A stretch of 64,000 nucleotides of DNA from Enterococcus malodoratus ATCC 43197. GTDB lineage: Bacteria > Bacillota > Bacilli > Lactobacillales > Enterococcaceae. Positions 53,502 to 63,356 of this stretch are shown here, one piece after another (position 1 is the stretch's first letter; each line of letters starts with the position of its first letter). Below the pieces are notes generated by a model that made no database searches, was not told the origin of the DNA, and saw only the letters and a program-made list of their open reading frames with translations. The stretch covers positions 496,001 through 560,000 of the forward strand of contig NZ_KE136483.1 in assembly GCF_000407185.1 (NCBI RefSeq), read 5' to 3'. The translations under genes and the position numbers were made by a program.

Positions 53502-54323
53502 ATGGGAAATTTTCATTTAGGGAAACTGAATTTAAAAACAATCGCTATTCGCGTTCGGGATCGTGATGGTATGATCCATTTCTACCGCGACATCATCGGA
53601 CTGCATCTATTGCGTGAAGAAAATGAATTAGCGATTCTAGGATACAAAGATCCAGCAAGTGAATTGCTTTGGCTTGAAGAAAGTCCAAGAGCCGATGAAC
53701 ACAATGGGGAAATCAAGAAAATGCAACGAGTTTCACTGGTTGTCCCTAATATCGAAGAATTAGCGAACGTGTATTACCGTGCAGAAAAAGAAGACTATCC
53801 AGTTAAATCGGCGCTACAAGCTGACGATGAAAAGGGACTGCTTTTTGAAGACCCTGAAGGAAATGAGATTGAGATTTTCTTTGCTCCTAGTAAAGAGCGT
53901 TCAACGTCTGAACCAATCAATATTGATTTTGCGGAATTAGCGAAGAAAGCAACGAAACGTGAAAAAATTCATGACGCGTATTTTGACAAAATTCATTTAA
54001 ATGTCAGCGACGTGAAAAAACAGCAAGCATTCCTCGCAGATATTCTAGGGTTGGAAGTGCATGATGAAAGTAAAGAGGAGCTATTGCTGAACCGCGGTGA
54101 ATTTAACGTGGGATTGACGAATGCGACAGGTGGCACGATCGATCTGCCAACAGATAAAGTGCTGGGGCTGGATTTTCTGCAATTCATCGTTTCAAAAGCA
54201 AAACTGCAAGAATTGTGTAAGCATCTAAGTGAAGAACAGTTAGACTATTTCTGCGACAAAAAGGAATCGTTGATCACACTTTATGATGCTGCCGGGATCG
54301 AATGGTGGTTCGTATTAAAATAG
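53502..54323 (+). CDS. Double VOC-domain protein (glyoxalase/CppA-like)
   Basis: 273 residues made of two vicinal-oxygen-chelate domains (about 8-128 and 160-272). The first has IRVRDRDGMIHFYRDIIGL and FEDPEGNEIEIFF; the second has HLNVSDVKKQQAFLADILGLE and DAAGIEWWF. The metal ligands usual in CatE dioxygenases (His at the domain start, Glu near the end) are only partly present: Ile replaces the first His, but His164 and the Glu of EIEIF are there. The CppA proteins of streptococci share this fold. The substrate is unknown. GGAGGGAAG precedes the ATG. Confidence 0.75.
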   Translation: MGNFHLGKLNLKTIAIRVRDRDGMIHFYRDIIGLHLLREENELAILGYKDPASELLWLEESPRADEHNGEIKKMQRVSLVVPNIEELANVYYRAEKEDYPVKSALQADDEKGLLFEDPEGNEIEIFFAPSKERSTSEPINIDFAELAKKATKREKIHDAYFDKIHLNVSDVKKQQAFLADILGLEVHDESKEELLLNRGEFNVGLTNATGGTIDLPTDKVLGLDFLQFIVSKAKLQELCKHLSEEQLDYFCDKKESLITLYDAAGIEWWFVLK

Positions 54324-54334
54324 TAATGGAGAAG

Positions 54335-54360
54335 GTCGCGAGAAATCGCGGCTTTTTTTT
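54335..54360 (+). terminator. Rho-independent terminator
   Basis: Stem GTCGCGA / TCGCGGC with GAAA loop, then eight T. Confidence 0.88.
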
Positions 54361-54404
54361 TCGATTAAAATGTGGAAGTGTCAGCTAGATATTGTAGTTG
54401 GCTG

Positions 54405-54782
54405 CTATTTTTCATCTATCAAGGTTACAAAAACAAAAAATAATTTTGTGAGCAGAAAAGGTAAATTCACATTGGAAAAGCGGCTGAAGGGAGAGAGCAG
54501 TTGGCTATAGTAAAGCGCCAGACAGATCAAGACATTACCAGCAAGACTTGCTACGAGGTTGTAGACTGGCACAGTAAAAATGCCGTCCTCGATAAAGTCG
54601 TCCGTGTAAAAATAGATGAACAGATTGTCACATACTAGCACTAGAAATAAACCTAGTGTTTGGAGCTGCCAGTCAGTTACGAATTGATGCAAAGAAAGAA
54701 GTGCTGACAAGGAAAGGGCGAGGAGCACTAGTCGTTGAGGCTGTGTGATTCGTTCTAAGAATTTTTTTCTTCTTCGTTTCAT
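54405..54782 (-). CDS. Small membrane protein of unknown function
   Basis: 125 residues: a very basic N-terminus (KRRRKKFLE) and about four hydrophobic helices (17-33, 40-58, 70-92 and 103-121). The positive start suggests the N-terminus is cytosolic. No family recognised. GGGAG precedes the ATG. It is alone between a plus-strand terminator and a divergent hydrolase gene. Confidence 0.65.
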   Translation of the reverse strand: MKRRRKKFLERITQPQRLVLLALSLSALLSLHQFVTDWQLQTLGLFLVLVCDNLFIYFYTDDFIEDGIFTVPVYNLVASLAGNVLICLALYYSQLLSPFSRFSNVNLPFLLTKLFFVFVTLIDEK

Positions 54783-54933
54783 AGCGAAGAGCTCCCTTTG
54801 AGAGAATGAGCTTTCTTAATAGTTTACGCCAAATTTTTTTCTCATTCGATTCATATTTTTTAAATACTCAAAAAGTTTTCATTTTCTCTTTTATGCTATA
54901 CTTTTTGAGGTACTATTTTTAAGGAGGATTGTC

Positions 54934-55965
54934 ATGTATCCTGAAACACTTCGATTGATTGAAAAAAAAATGCAAGAGGGCGTTTTTCCTGGTGCCGTCC
55001 TTGGTTTTATTGAAGGGCAAGAGGATGGAATTCATGTTTTAGGAAATGCACAGGTCGAGCCGACAACAGAAGCGATGCGAGAAGAAGATCTTTTTGACGT
55101 CGCCTCATTAACGAAAGTTGTCTGTACAACGACGGTTATGCTGAAATTAGAGGAAGCAGACAAACTTGCTTGGGATCAGCCGCTTCATGAGCTGCTGCCG
55201 GAATTTCAAAATGAAATAATTACTTTACGGCATTTATTGACTCATACGTCCGATATCCAGACGTATATTCCTAACCGTGATCAGTTGAATGCGGAGGAAT
55301 TGAGGGCGGCCTATTTGACTTTGCAGCCGGGCGCTGAACTTGGAACGGTTGTAAAATATACAGATGCAGGAACAATTTTATTGGGCTTTTTAATCGAGGA
55401 GCTTTATCAGAAAGACCTGATTGAAGTTTTCAAAGAAGAAGTTTTAGCACCTTTGGAGATGACTGACAGCGGCTTTTTACCTCAGCCGCCATATGATGGG
55501 ATCGTGCCAACGCAAAAACAAGCAGATGGTACGGTTCTAAAGGGCATAACTCATGATCCGAAAGCGCGAGTCTTAGCAGAACATGCTGGCAATGCGGGTC
55601 TTTTTACCAATCTGAAAGATTTAAGTAAATTTGCAAAAATGTATTTGAATCTTGGGCGCGTAAGAGATATGATTTATTTGCATGACAAGACAGTTCAAGA
55701 GCTGCTGAAGGATCAAACACCGACTGGAAAAGGAAAACGTTCAATCGGCTGGGATTTAAAAGCAAGTCCCGTTGATCAATCGCCTTTGCTTTTTCATACG
55801 GGCTATACGGGCACCTTTCTTTTGTTGGATGTCGTAAAGAAATCCGCATTCATTTTTCTGTCAAATCGCGTTCACCCCGAAGACCATCGGGCTAGCTATG
55901 TGGCCCAGCGGGATGAGATTTTAAGCTGCTATTTAAATGAGCGGGCAAGACTTTATCGAATATAA
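54934..55965 (+). CDS. Beta-lactamase-fold serine hydrolase
   Basis: 343 residues of the class C beta-lactamase/esterase superfamily. The nucleophile motif is Ser58-Leu-Thr-Lys61, the second motif is Tyr142-Thr-Asp in place of the usual YSN, and HTGYTG near residue 289 replaces KTG. No signal peptide is seen, so it is probably cytosolic. Relatives include esterases and D-amino-acid hydrolases; resistance to beta-lactams is not implied. A TAAGGAGG ribosome site precedes the ATG. Confidence 0.85.
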   Translation: MYPETLRLIEKKMQEGVFPGAVLGFIEGQEDGIHVLGNAQVEPTTEAMREEDLFDVASLTKVVCTTTVMLKLEEADKLAWDQPLHELLPEFQNEIITLRHLLTHTSDIQTYIPNRDQLNAEELRAAYLTLQPGAELGTVVKYTDAGTILLGFLIEELYQKDLIEVFKEEVLAPLEMTDSGFLPQPPYDGIVPTQKQADGTVLKGITHDPKARVLAEHAGNAGLFTNLKDLSKFAKMYLNLGRVRDMIYLHDKTVQELLKDQTPTGKGKRSIGWDLKASPVDQSPLLFHTGYTGTFLLLDVVKKSAFIFLSNRVHPEDHRASYVAQRDEILSCYLNERARLYRI

Positions 55966-56115
55966 AGGAACGTTTCTATAAAATAGTTGATCATTCTTTC
56001 GCCGGTTACTTAGCGCGAAGATAAAAATGTCTTCACAAATCAAGTCACAAAGACCTAATTGGATGATAGACGGCTTGAAAATAAAATACATTAAAACGAA
56101 AAAGGAGCAAGAAGC

Positions 56116-57066
56116 ATGGAACCATTATTTTTAAAACCAGTTTTTCAAGAAAAAATTTGGGGCGGCAATCAACTGCACACTGTATTTGGTTTTGATATTC
56201 CCAACGATAAAATCGGAGAAGATTGGGCGATCAGCGGCCATCCTCATGGGGTCAGTATCGTAGAAAACGGTCCATACAAAGGCTGGAAAGTCAGTGATCT
56301 TTGGAATGAACACCGTGAATTATTCGACAACGCGGAAGGAGATGTGTTCCCATTGTTGACCAAGATTTTGGATGCGGAAGATGATTTGTCTGTTCAAGTT
56401 CATCCAGACGATAGCTATGGATTGAAACATGAAGGCGAATTAGGAAAAACGGAATGCTGGTACATCATCAATGCTAAGCCCGGTTCAGAAATCGTTTATG
56501 GACACAATGCTAAGAATCGTGATGAATTAGCGGAAATGATTAAAGATGAACGCTGGGATGATCTATTACGTCATGTTCCAGTTAAAAAAGGCGACTTTTT
56601 CTATGTACCAAGCGGTACGATTCATGCCATTGGTAAAGGAATCATGATTTTAGAAACGCAGCAAAGTTCGGATACGACATACCGTGTCTATGATTACGAT
56701 CGTAAAGATGATCAAGGCAACACCCGTGAATTGCACATCCAACAATCAGTCGATGTGACTACCGTTCCGGCGATCAGTCCTGAGTTAGAAGTGTCTGAAA
56801 GTAAAAAAGGCGACTCCTCAGTGATCACTTACCTGAAGACAGACTTTTTCAATGTTTATGAATGGGATGTTGTTGGAGAACTTTCTCTTAAAAAAGCAGG
56901 GGACTATACTTTAGTAACGGTAGTTGAGGGCTATGGCAATCTGATCGTTGACGGTCAAAGCTACGAAATGAAACCAGGCACAAGCTGCATTTTGCCAGCA
57001 CAAGTAACGGAATGGACCGTTGAAGGTGAAATGAAGATCATTGCTTCCACTCCAGGCACAAAATAA
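56116..57066 (+). CDS. manA: Mannose-6-phosphate isomerase, class I
   Basis: ManA interconverts mannose-6-phosphate and fructose-6-phosphate. Metal ligands are visible in QVHPDD, GKTECWY and the IHAIGKG region, and the family opening is LKPVFQEKIWGG. At 316 residues it is the short Firmicute form. AAAGGAGC precedes the ATG. It is a single-gene unit with its own terminator. Confidence 0.95.
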   Translation: MEPLFLKPVFQEKIWGGNQLHTVFGFDIPNDKIGEDWAISGHPHGVSIVENGPYKGWKVSDLWNEHRELFDNAEGDVFPLLTKILDAEDDLSVQVHPDDSYGLKHEGELGKTECWYIINAKPGSEIVYGHNAKNRDELAEMIKDERWDDLLRHVPVKKGDFFYVPSGTIHAIGKGIMILETQQSSDTTYRVYDYDRKDDQGNTRELHIQQSVDVTTVPAISPELEVSESKKGDSSVITYLKTDFFNVYEWDVVGELSLKKAGDYTLVTVVEGYGNLIVDGQSYEMKPGTSCILPAQVTEWTVEGEMKIIASTPGTK

Positions 57067-57073
57067 AGCAATA

Positions 57074-57111
57074 AAAAATGCCCATCAGCCAGCAGCTGAT
57101 GGGCATTTTTG
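57074..57111. terminator. Bidirectional terminator between manA and gatD
   Basis: A 16-bp stem (AAAAATGCCCATCAGC / GCTGATGGGCATTTTT) with a 5-base loop. Confidence 0.9.
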
Positions 57112-57113
57112 TT

Positions 57114-57800
57114 TTATGGTAATTGCGGCAATTCTACTGATTCACCGTATTTATTTTTTAAAGCAGTGTGGAGTAAACGCACTGCCAAAGATTTGTTGCG
57201 GGCCAGGATTGGTCCGTGGAAGTAAGAACCATAGACGTTTTTATAAATGACGCCTTCACCTTGGTCCTCACCGTTATTGCCGTTGCCTTTGACGATTGTA
57301 CCCAGCGGACGTTCACCTTCACCTAAGAAGGTACGGCCATTATGATTTTCAAAACCATAGTAGGTTTCACCAAATTCTTCGTTGTGGATCTCGATGTCGC
57401 CGATAAAACGATGATTATCTTGGCTCAAGGTGTAGTGATCCAAAGCGCCGATACCATCGATTTTCTCGCCGTGAGCACCGATGTAATAGTGACCTAATAA
57501 TTGATAGCCACCGCAGATCGACAACAGCACACCGTCGTTTTCGATGTATTTAGTCAATGCTTCTTTTTTATCTTGAATATCTTTTGAGACGATAACTTGT
57601 TCATAATCTTGTCCGCCGCCGATAAAAACAAAATCGAATTTATCAGGATCGAAGTCCTGATAGATACTAACGATCTCTGAATGGATCTCGATGCCCATTT
57701 GTTTGGCGTAATAATTCAAGGTCAAGAGATTGCCGTTGTCGCCGTAAGTGTTTAATAAGTTTCCGTATAAATGAGCTAAGTTCAATTCGTATTTAGCCAC
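57114..57800 (-). CDS. gatD: Lipid II isoglutaminyl synthase, amidotransferase subunit
   Basis: GatD releases ammonia from glutamine so that MurT can amidate the D-Glu of lipid II. A CobB/CobQ-type amidotransferase of 228 residues, with catalytic Cys96 in SICGGYQ and His195 in [10 protein letters not shown]. The GTG at 57800 has GGGGG upstream and its frame overlaps the end of murT by eight bases; a 5-codon longer ATG start (57815) is possible. The pair is coupled, as in other Gram-positive cocci. Confidence 0.95.
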   Translation of the reverse strand: MAKYELNLAHLYGNLLNTYGDNGNLLTLNYYAKQMGIEIHSEIVSIYQDFDPDKFDFVFIGGGQDYEQVIVSKDIQDKKEALTKYIENDGVLLSICGGYQLLGHYYIGAHGEKIDGIGALDHYTLSQDNHRFIGDIEIHNEEFGETYYGFENHNGRTFLGEGERPLGTIVKGNGNNGEDQGEGVIYKNVYGSYFHGPILARNKSLAVRLLHTALKNKYGESVELPQLP

Positions 57801-59148
57801 GATCCATACCCCCATCGATGTAGCCTTTTTGGGCCAATTCTTTCCGTAGTTGCAAGACGGCTGTGTAAGTCGCTAAGATATATACATGTTCCGTCGGCAA
57901 TAGTTTGATCTTTTCAATCACGTCCGTCAAGCTTTCTGTCTCGGTCAATTTTTCGCCAGGAATGCCCGCAACACGTAACCGCAGCGCCATATCTTCATGA
58001 CGATCGCCGCCTGCAATCACGGCTGGAATGTCCATGTCAGCGAAGGCTTCGTGATTACCGTCCCAGATCCAGCTGATGTCGATACCATCTGCGTAGTTCG
58101 CATTCAATAAGGAAACCAGTGAGAAAGGATAAGGAGCTAAACCAATCATATCGATGACTTGGTTCAGGCCGACCGGATTCTTAACTAAAACCAGCGTACA
58201 TTTTTTGCCTTCGATCTCAAACTCTTCTTGGCGGCCAAAGACTTTCTCATCGTAACCTAAACCACGTTTGATTTTATCCTTTGAAACGCCGTAGTATTCG
58301 GCCACTGCTGTTGCAGCCAGTGCATTGTAAACATTGTACATGCCGCCGACTTCAATTTTATAATCTTGCCCATCAATGACAAATTCAGAAGATTTATTGT
58401 CCATGGCCTTCATTTCGGTTAATTTATAATCCAATTCAGGACGGTGGAAACCGCAGTTTGGACAGTAATATTTTCCAAGATTGGCATAAGTGATCATCTT
58501 GTATTTTAAAATGTGCTGACAGTTTGGACAAAGCAGACCGTCTGTATTGTAGTGCGCGTCTTGTTCTTTATCCGGTAAATGATCGAAGCCGTAATATTTT
58601 CGCGGATTGACCGTTTCTAAGGAATTAAAAATTGGTGAGTCGCCGTTGCACAGAATCGGTGCACTCGGTGATTTCGCTGCACCGTCAACGATCAATTTGT
58701 AAGTCGTATAGATTTCACCATAACGATCCATTTGATCGCGGAAAATATTGGTAAATAGGAAAAGCTCCGGCTTGATATACTCTGTTACTTTACTTAAGCT
58801 GGCTTCATCGATTTCTAAAACAGCGATCTTTTTGCCGCCCTTTTTTCCTTTAGCATTCAAGAAAGTCGACACGATCCCTTGGACCATATTGGCGCCCGTA
58901 GGATTCGTTAGGACGTAATCAAACTCCTGCTTCAAAATATTAACGGTCAAGGCAGTCGTCAATGTTTTCCCATTGGTTCCTGTCACTACGACCACTTTAT
59001 AGTCTTTGACTAATGTGTCTAAAATTTTTGGATCCAGCTTCAAGGCCAGTTGACCGGGATAGCTTGATCCACCTTTAAAGAACGTTTTTAATACCCATTG
59101 GGCGGTCTTGCCGGCAGAGATTGCCAGTTGACTTCGTAACCCCATCAT
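57793..59148 (-). CDS. murT: Lipid II isoglutaminyl synthase, MurT subunit
   Basis: MurT is a Mur-ligase-like ATPase that activates lipid II D-glutamate for amidation with GatD ammonia. The ATP loop [13 protein letters not shown] is near residue 55. A four-Cys zinc ribbon (CPNCQH...CPNCGF, about residues 205-230) is inserted in the central domain, as typical for MurT. The C-terminal MurT domain follows. Two adjacent ATGs (59148 and 59145) follow GGAGG; the second has better spacing. Confidence 0.95.
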   Translation of the reverse strand: MMGLRSQLAISAGKTAQWVLKTFFKGGSSYPGQLALKLDPKILDTLVKDYKVVVVTGTNGKTLTTALTVNILKQEFDYVLTNPTGANMVQGIVSTFLNAKGKKGGKKIAVLEIDEASLSKVTEYIKPELFLFTNIFRDQMDRYGEIYTTYKLIVDGAAKSPSAPILCNGDSPIFNSLETVNPRKYYGFDHLPDKEQDAHYNTDGLLCPNCQHILKYKMITYANLGKYYCPNCGFHRPELDYKLTEMKAMDNKSSEFVIDGQDYKIEVGGMYNVYNALAATAVAEYYGVSKDKIKRGLGYDEKVFGRQEEFEIEGKKCTLVLVKNPVGLNQVIDMIGLAPYPFSLVSLLNANYADGIDISWIWDGNHEAFADMDIPAVIAGGDRHEDMALRLRVAGIPGEKLTETESLTDVIEKIKLLPTEHVYILATYTAVLQLRKELAQKGYIDGGMDRG

Positions 59149-59272
59149 CCATCCTCCATGTCTGTAACAAATTTAATTTATCTTATCACACTTGAAAAAA
59201 AAGTTTAAACAGGTTTCCTTTTTCTTAAGATTTTTCGCAGCTGATGCCACTAAACCTGCTGAAAAATCTCAC

Positions 59273-59302
59273 AAAAAAAGACTGGAGCAAAGTTTCGCTC
59301 CT
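59273..59302 (-). terminator. Rho-independent terminator after ktrB
   Basis: On the minus strand stem GGAGC / GCTCC with loop GAAACTTT, then AGTCTTTTTTT. Confidence 0.75.
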
Positions 59303-60698
59303 AGCCAATAATAATCTTTTCTTCAGGAAATTCATAGCCTAAGTCTTGGGTTTCTTTCGGTACGAAGAGCATCAAGGTATACAGCATGCCGACACGACCG
59401 ATGAACATCAAGATAGCGATCATGATTTTACCAGTACTAGAGAGGTCATCGGTGATACCCAAAGAAAGTCCGGTTGTTCCGAAGGCCGAGGTGACTTCGA
59501 CGATGATCGAAATCAAGGAATGATCCTCTGTTGCGGTCAAAAAGAGAATACTAAACAGACACATTCCAGCGGAGAGCATAAAGACGACTACTGATTTTCG
59601 GACATCTTCTGGCGCGATTTTACGGCCAAAAATATTGATGTCATTCTCATTTTTCAAGAAAGAGTACAAGTACAAACCTATGATTGCGATAGTCGTGGTT
59701 CGAATCCCGCCGCCGACCGAACTAGGCGAACACCCAATGAACATCAACAAAGAGAAGATGATCAGGGTCGTATTTTGAAAGATATTCAAATCATGGATTT
59801 GCAGGCCGGCATTCCGTGTGGTCATGGAGTAAAAGGCGGAGTTGAACCACTGATCAAAGAGGTTCATATCGCCGAAACTATGATCTTTCTCTAATAACCA
59901 AATCGCTACTGCACCGCCGATAAAAAGCACGAAAAAGGCCAGTAACGCTATTTTAGAAAAGAGACTAAACCGAAAGGGCAGCCGTGCTTTCGCTTTTTTA
60001 TGATAGATCCAACCGTGAAAGTCCATCAAGACTGGAAACCCGATTCCGCCGATAAAAATTAGCACCATGATCGTGGTGAGGAAAAAGATATCATGAGAAA
60101 ACGGAATGATCGATTCTCCGGTGACATCAAAGCCGGAGTTGGTCACCGCCGAGATCGCTTGATAAAATCCAAAAAAGACGGCTTCAGAGATCTTGTGATA
60201 GTAGCCTGCCAGATAGAAATAAATTGAGAAAATCGTCCCAAAGAGGACTTCAATCGCCAGCAGCATCGTAAAGGTGATCCGAATCAAATTGACGATCCCG
60301 CTGAGCCGCGGCTGATTCATATCTGTCATGATTAGTTGTCGTTGCTTTAAGGTAATCCGTCGTTTGGAGACAATAAAAAAGAAGGTAGTGATCATCATGA
60401 TCCCCAAACCGCCGATGTGGAATAGAACTTCCAGCATCAACACACCCGCATCATTGAAGACCGAGTTGATGTCAAAAGTAGTTAAACCAGTCACTGAAAT
60501 TGTTGAAATAGCCATAAAGACCAGATCAAGAAAGGAAACATGCGAACCTGGTTCCCGAAAGATCGGCAAACTGAATAAAATCAATGAGAGAATCGTCATA
60601 GCTAAATAATAGAAGACGATGATCTGAATCGAAGAGAAGCGATTATTTAATTTGCGCCAATTTTTTCTAAAGAAACTTATTCGTCGATCAAAATTCAT
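59301..60698 (-). CDS. ktrB: Potassium uptake channel subunit KtrB (TrkH family)
   Basis: 465 residues with four repeated M1-P-M2 units. The filter loops are visible as SVTGLTTF, AVTNSGFD, MTTRNAGL and AFGTTGLS, each with its key Gly. This is the membrane subunit of Ktr, which with the cytosolic KtrA imports K+; ktrA is not in the window. The ATG at 60698 has AAGGAGTC; a slightly longer frame to 60713 has no ribosome site. Confidence 0.94.
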   Translation of the reverse strand: MNFDRRISFFRKNWRKLNNRFSSIQIIVFYYLAMTILSLILFSLPIFREPGSHVSFLDLVFMAISTISVTGLTTFDINSVFNDAGVLMLEVLFHIGGLGIMMITTFFFIVSKRRITLKQRQLIMTDMNQPRLSGIVNLIRITFTMLLAIEVLFGTIFSIYFYLAGYYHKISEAVFFGFYQAISAVTNSGFDVTGESIIPFSHDIFFLTTIMVLIFIGGIGFPVLMDFHGWIYHKKAKARLPFRFSLFSKIALLAFFVLFIGGAVAIWLLEKDHSFGDMNLFDQWFNSAFYSMTTRNAGLQIHDLNIFQNTTLIIFSLLMFIGCSPSSVGGGIRTTTIAIIGLYLYSFLKNENDINIFGRKIAPEDVRKSVVVFMLSAGMCLFSILFLTATEDHSLISIIVEVTSAFGTTGLSLGITDDLSSTGKIMIAILMFIGRVGMLYTLMLFVPKETQDLGYEFPEEKIIIG

Positions 60699-60762
60699 GG
60701 AAGACTCCTTCAAATGTCTGTACGAAAATTTTTAACAATAGAGATAGTATAGCATGCTTCCA

Positions 60763-60794
60763 TAAAAAAAACTCCCACCGTTCTGGCAGGAGTT
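60763..60794 (-). terminator. Terminator after the SDR gene
   Basis: On the minus strand AACTCC...GGAGTT with inner GCC/GGT pairing, followed by eight T. Confidence 0.8.
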
Positions 60795-60817
60795 AACAGG
60801 CTGATTTTCGCTAATGA

Positions 60818-61549
60818 TTAAGCATCTTGGGCAGTCGCGGCAATATCGATTTCACGAATATTTACTTCTTGAGGCATGTCGTAGATGAATTTGACACTTT
60901 CTGCAACATGAACAGGGTTCAGCGTGATGCCGCCCATGCTTTCCTTCCAAGCTTCATAGTCAGTCAACGCGCTTTGATCAGTAACGTGCGTTAATAATTC
61001 TGTTTCAGCAGCCCCTGGTGCAACTAATGAAACTCGGACGTTTGAACCAGAAACTTCTTCACGGATTGTTTCGCTCAAGCCATGTACACCAAATTTTGAA
61101 GCCACATAAGCTGCGTGGTTGGTGAAGGTTTTCTTACCTGCAAGTGAAGACATGTTGATGACAGTTCCATGATTACGTTCTTTCATGCCAGGCAGCACGA
61201 TTTGCATACCATTCAATACACCCATCACGTTGGTATTCATCATAGTTTGCCATTCTGCTGGATCTTGAGTCAAAACATTTCCTAACAACATTACACCAGC
61301 ATTGTTGACTAATAAATCGACCGGGCCATAAACGGCTTCGGCTTTTTTGATACTTGCCGCAAAGACTTTTTGATCTGTCACGTCGACTTTTTCGATCATG
61401 ACATTGTCAAAGTTTAAAGGCAAGGCCTCGATTTTTTCCACACGCCGTCCTAACAAAAGTAATGGGAACCCTGCTTGATTAAAAAGTTTGGCGATCTCCG
61501 CACTAAAACCTGAACTTGCACCTGTAATTACGACTAAAGATTTTTCCAT
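60818..61549 (-). CDS. Short-chain dehydrogenase/reductase
   Basis: 243 residues of the classical SDR fold. The cofactor motif is TGASSGFSA (usual TGxxxGxG, final Gly replaced by Ser-Ala), followed by NNAGVM and the catalytic Ser/Tyr/Lys in NMSSLAG...YVASK. The RR after LLLLG suggests NADP. The substrate is unknown. It is divergent from a MerR regulator and its promoter has the MerR-type 19-bp spacer, so it is likely the regulator's target. Confidence 0.9.
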   Translation of the reverse strand: MEKSLVVITGASSGFSAEIAKLFNQAGFPLLLLGRRVEKIEALPLNFDNVMIEKVDVTDQKVFAASIKKAEAVYGPVDLLVNNAGVMLLGNVLTQDPAEWQTMMNTNVMGVLNGMQIVLPGMKERNHGTVINMSSLAGKKTFTNHAAYVASKFGVHGLSETIREEVSGSNVRVSLVAPGAAETELLTHVTDQSALTDYEAWKESMGGITLNPVHVAESVKFIYDMPQEVNIREIDIAATAQDA

Positions 61550-61583
61550 TTAAATTGCCTTCTTTCAAATTTATGATAAACTA

Positions 61584-61614
61584 ACTGTACTACCTGGAGC
61601 TAACTCCAAGTCAA
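61584..61614 (-). promoter_or_regulatory. MerR-type promoter with 19-bp spacer
   Basis: On the minus strand TTGACT (61614-61609) and TACAGT (61589-61584) are separated by 19 bp instead of 17. The spacer holds the inverted repeat TGGAG-CTAA-CTCCA (61595-61608). MerR activators twist such over-long promoters into an active shape. The promoter reads into the SDR gene. Confidence 0.85.
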
Positions 61615-61632
61615 GAGAGAAGTTTGGAAAAG

Positions 61633-62088
61633 ATGAAAAAATTTTTGATCGGTGATATTACAGAGATGTACGGTATCTCGCAGGATACCTTGAGGTACTA
61701 TGATAAAGCGGGGTTGCTGCCGTTTGTTAAAAAAAATCAGGCAGGACGCAGAGTCTTCACGGAGGATGATCTGGGCTATATCGAAGTGATCGATTGTTTG
61801 AAACGCTCAGGGATTCCAGTCAAAGAAATCGCAAAATTCATGGATTGGTGTGTCGAGGGTGACAAATCATTGCCTCAGCGCTACGCCTTTATGGTGGAAC
61901 AAGAAGCCGTTTTGGAGAGAAAAATTCATGATTTGCAAGCGCAGCTCGATTTTCTACGATGGAAAAAGTGGTATTATCAAACAGCCAATGAGGCGCAAAC
62001 GGAAAAAATCTTCTTTAAAGAAGGTACCCGCCAAGTCGATGATAAGTGGCACCAAAAGTATTTAGAGGCAAAAGAACTTGAATCTTAA
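61633..62088 (+). CDS. MerR-family transcriptional regulator
   Basis: 151 residues: a MerR winged helix (FLIGDITEMYGISQDTLRYY, then GLLPFVKKNQAGRRVF), followed by a dimerisation coiled coil (about 85-115) and a short C-terminal tail without the Cys cluster of metal sensors. It groups by look with aldehyde/electrophile or drug-responsive members such as AdhR. The ATG at 61633 is preferred; a TTG nine bases upstream is possible. It is divergent from the SDR gene. Confidence 0.88.
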   Translation: MKKFLIGDITEMYGISQDTLRYYDKAGLLPFVKKNQAGRRVFTEDDLGYIEVIDCLKRSGIPVKEIAKFMDWCVEGDKSLPQRYAFMVEQEAVLERKIHDLQAQLDFLRWKKWYYQTANEAQTEKIFFKEGTRQVDDKWHQKYLEAKELES

Positions 62089-62110
62089 GCGGATTCAAGT
62101 TCTTTTATTT
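62071..62110 (+). terminator. Terminator overlapping the end of the MerR gene
   Basis: Stem AAGAACTTGAATC / GATTCAAGTTCTT spans the stop codon; TTTTATTTT follows. Confidence 0.8.
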
Positions 62111-62273
62111 TCTAAAGGAGGGTCGATTTAATGGCATGTTATATTTGATCTTTTAATAAAAATGAAAAAAACAGAGTAAATTATTCGCTTATTTTTGGAG
62201 TATATTAAAGTATAGCCAAAAACAATAAACCAAAAGATGGGGCCCATTTTTTGAATAAAAGGAGAGTACACTT
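62111..62273. other. Gap with a strong ribosome site and a 5-codon frame
   Basis: AAAGGAGGG (62114-62122) is followed eight bases later by ATG GCA TGT TAT ATT TGA (62131-62148). The good ribosome site with almost no frame after it suggests a leader peptide or a gene that has been lost. The rest is AT-rich up to the ribosome site of the next gene. Confidence 0.35.
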
Positions 62274-63356
62274 ATGCCAAAAATTTTGACGCAAATCACA
62301 CTTTTTACCATGGGAAAAACAAATCTTGAGAAACGTATTTTGAAAGCGCAAACAGAAACGCCCGATCCAGATATCATCGTTCAATACCTTGTGGCTGTGC
62401 TGATTCGCCAATGTTTATGCGTAAGCGACTTTGCGGGAATCTGCAGCGATTTAATCAGAGAAATCTTTCTATTTGCGGAGCCGACAGAGGTGATGCGCAA
62501 ATTTTGCCCGCTGTTTCGCCATGCCTTTAAAAGCGGCAAAGAGTGGGACCAAGTTCTTAAACGTTTATATAAAAATACGAAACAATACCATCGCTACAAC
62601 AATCGTTTAGGTGAAAGCAAGCGATATTTACGCGAAAAAACCACCCCAGTTGAAGAATTAGAAGGTCAGCAATATAAAATTGTCTCGACCTTTGAAGATG
62701 CGATTGGCAAAGTGCATACATGGAGTTTACGGGATGCCGACCCGAAATCCTCGGCAATAAAAATAGATTCTGTACTAGAGCTGATGTCCACTTTGACCAT
62801 TTTTGAAAAGGATGATGTTCGACGGTTTGTCAAAGTAGTGAATTCTGAGATCGATAACTGTACTCGTGATATCAAAATCAGAAATGGAGAAATCGTGGAG
62901 AATACTGATCCAGTCGATGAAGGTCAACCTGGAACAGGAATGTCGCCAGAAGCTGATTTGGATGATCTAAGTGAGGAAGAAAAACTGGAATTAGTAAAAT
63001 ACCTTCTACCTGAAGGCATTGTTTTAACCGATACTCGCATGGAAGAATTAAAGGATGACGTTTCAGCTAAAAAGGTGAGTAGTAATAGTACGCCAGAACA
63101 GTCCATTACCGCTACAGCCCCAAAAGCTGAATCAACTAGCGGATCAACAGCCTCCGCTGTCAAAGAACCGCCAAAAACCGAAGCCAAGAAACCCGCTGTA
63201 CAGAAACCGATGGCACTTTCCGCAGCAAAGAAAAGACCCTATGTAAATTATCAAAAGCCGAAAAGTAAGAAGCAAAAGGAGCGGGAATATGAGGAAAGCC
63301 TGCTGAAAAAAACCAAGAAGGGCAAAAGTGATTCGCGGAAAAGGAAGAAAAAATAA
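62274..63356 (+). CDS. Orphan protein with basic C-terminal tail
   Basis: 360 residues, preceded by AAAAGGAGAG at good spacing. The first 200 residues look folded and mostly helical, with a Cys-containing hydrophobic stretch (VQYLVAVLIRQCLCVSDF) and YHRYNNRLGESKRYLRE. Residues 210-250 are acidic (DLDDLSEEEKLELVKYLLP). About 260-320 is Ser/Thr/Pro/Ala-rich and probably disordered, and the last 45 residues are extremely Lys/Arg-rich. That tail suggests nucleic-acid or anionic-polymer binding. I recognise no family; it may be lineage-specific. Confidence 0.75.
   Translation: MPKILTQITLFTMGKTNLEKRILKAQTETPDPDIIVQYLVAVLIRQCLCVSDFAGICSDLIREIFLFAEPTEVMRKFCPLFRHAFKSGKEWDQVLKRLYKNTKQYHRYNNRLGESKRYLREKTTPVEELEGQQYKIVSTFEDAIGKVHTWSLRDADPKSSAIKIDSVLELMSTLTIFEKDDVRRFVKVVNSEIDNCTRDIKIRNGEIVENTDPVDEGQPGTGMSPEADLDDLSEEEKLELVKYLLPEGIVLTDTRMEELKDDVSAKKVSSNSTPEQSITATAPKAESTSGSTASAVKEPPKTEAKKPAVQKPMALSAAKKRPYVNYQKPKSKKQKEREYEESLLKKTKKGKSDSRKRKKK

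Noticed and set aside
54934-55965. A beta-lactamase resistance gene
   Set aside because: The SxxK is present but YTD and HTG replace the YSN and KTG motifs and there is no signal peptide; esterase-like hydrolase is the safer call.
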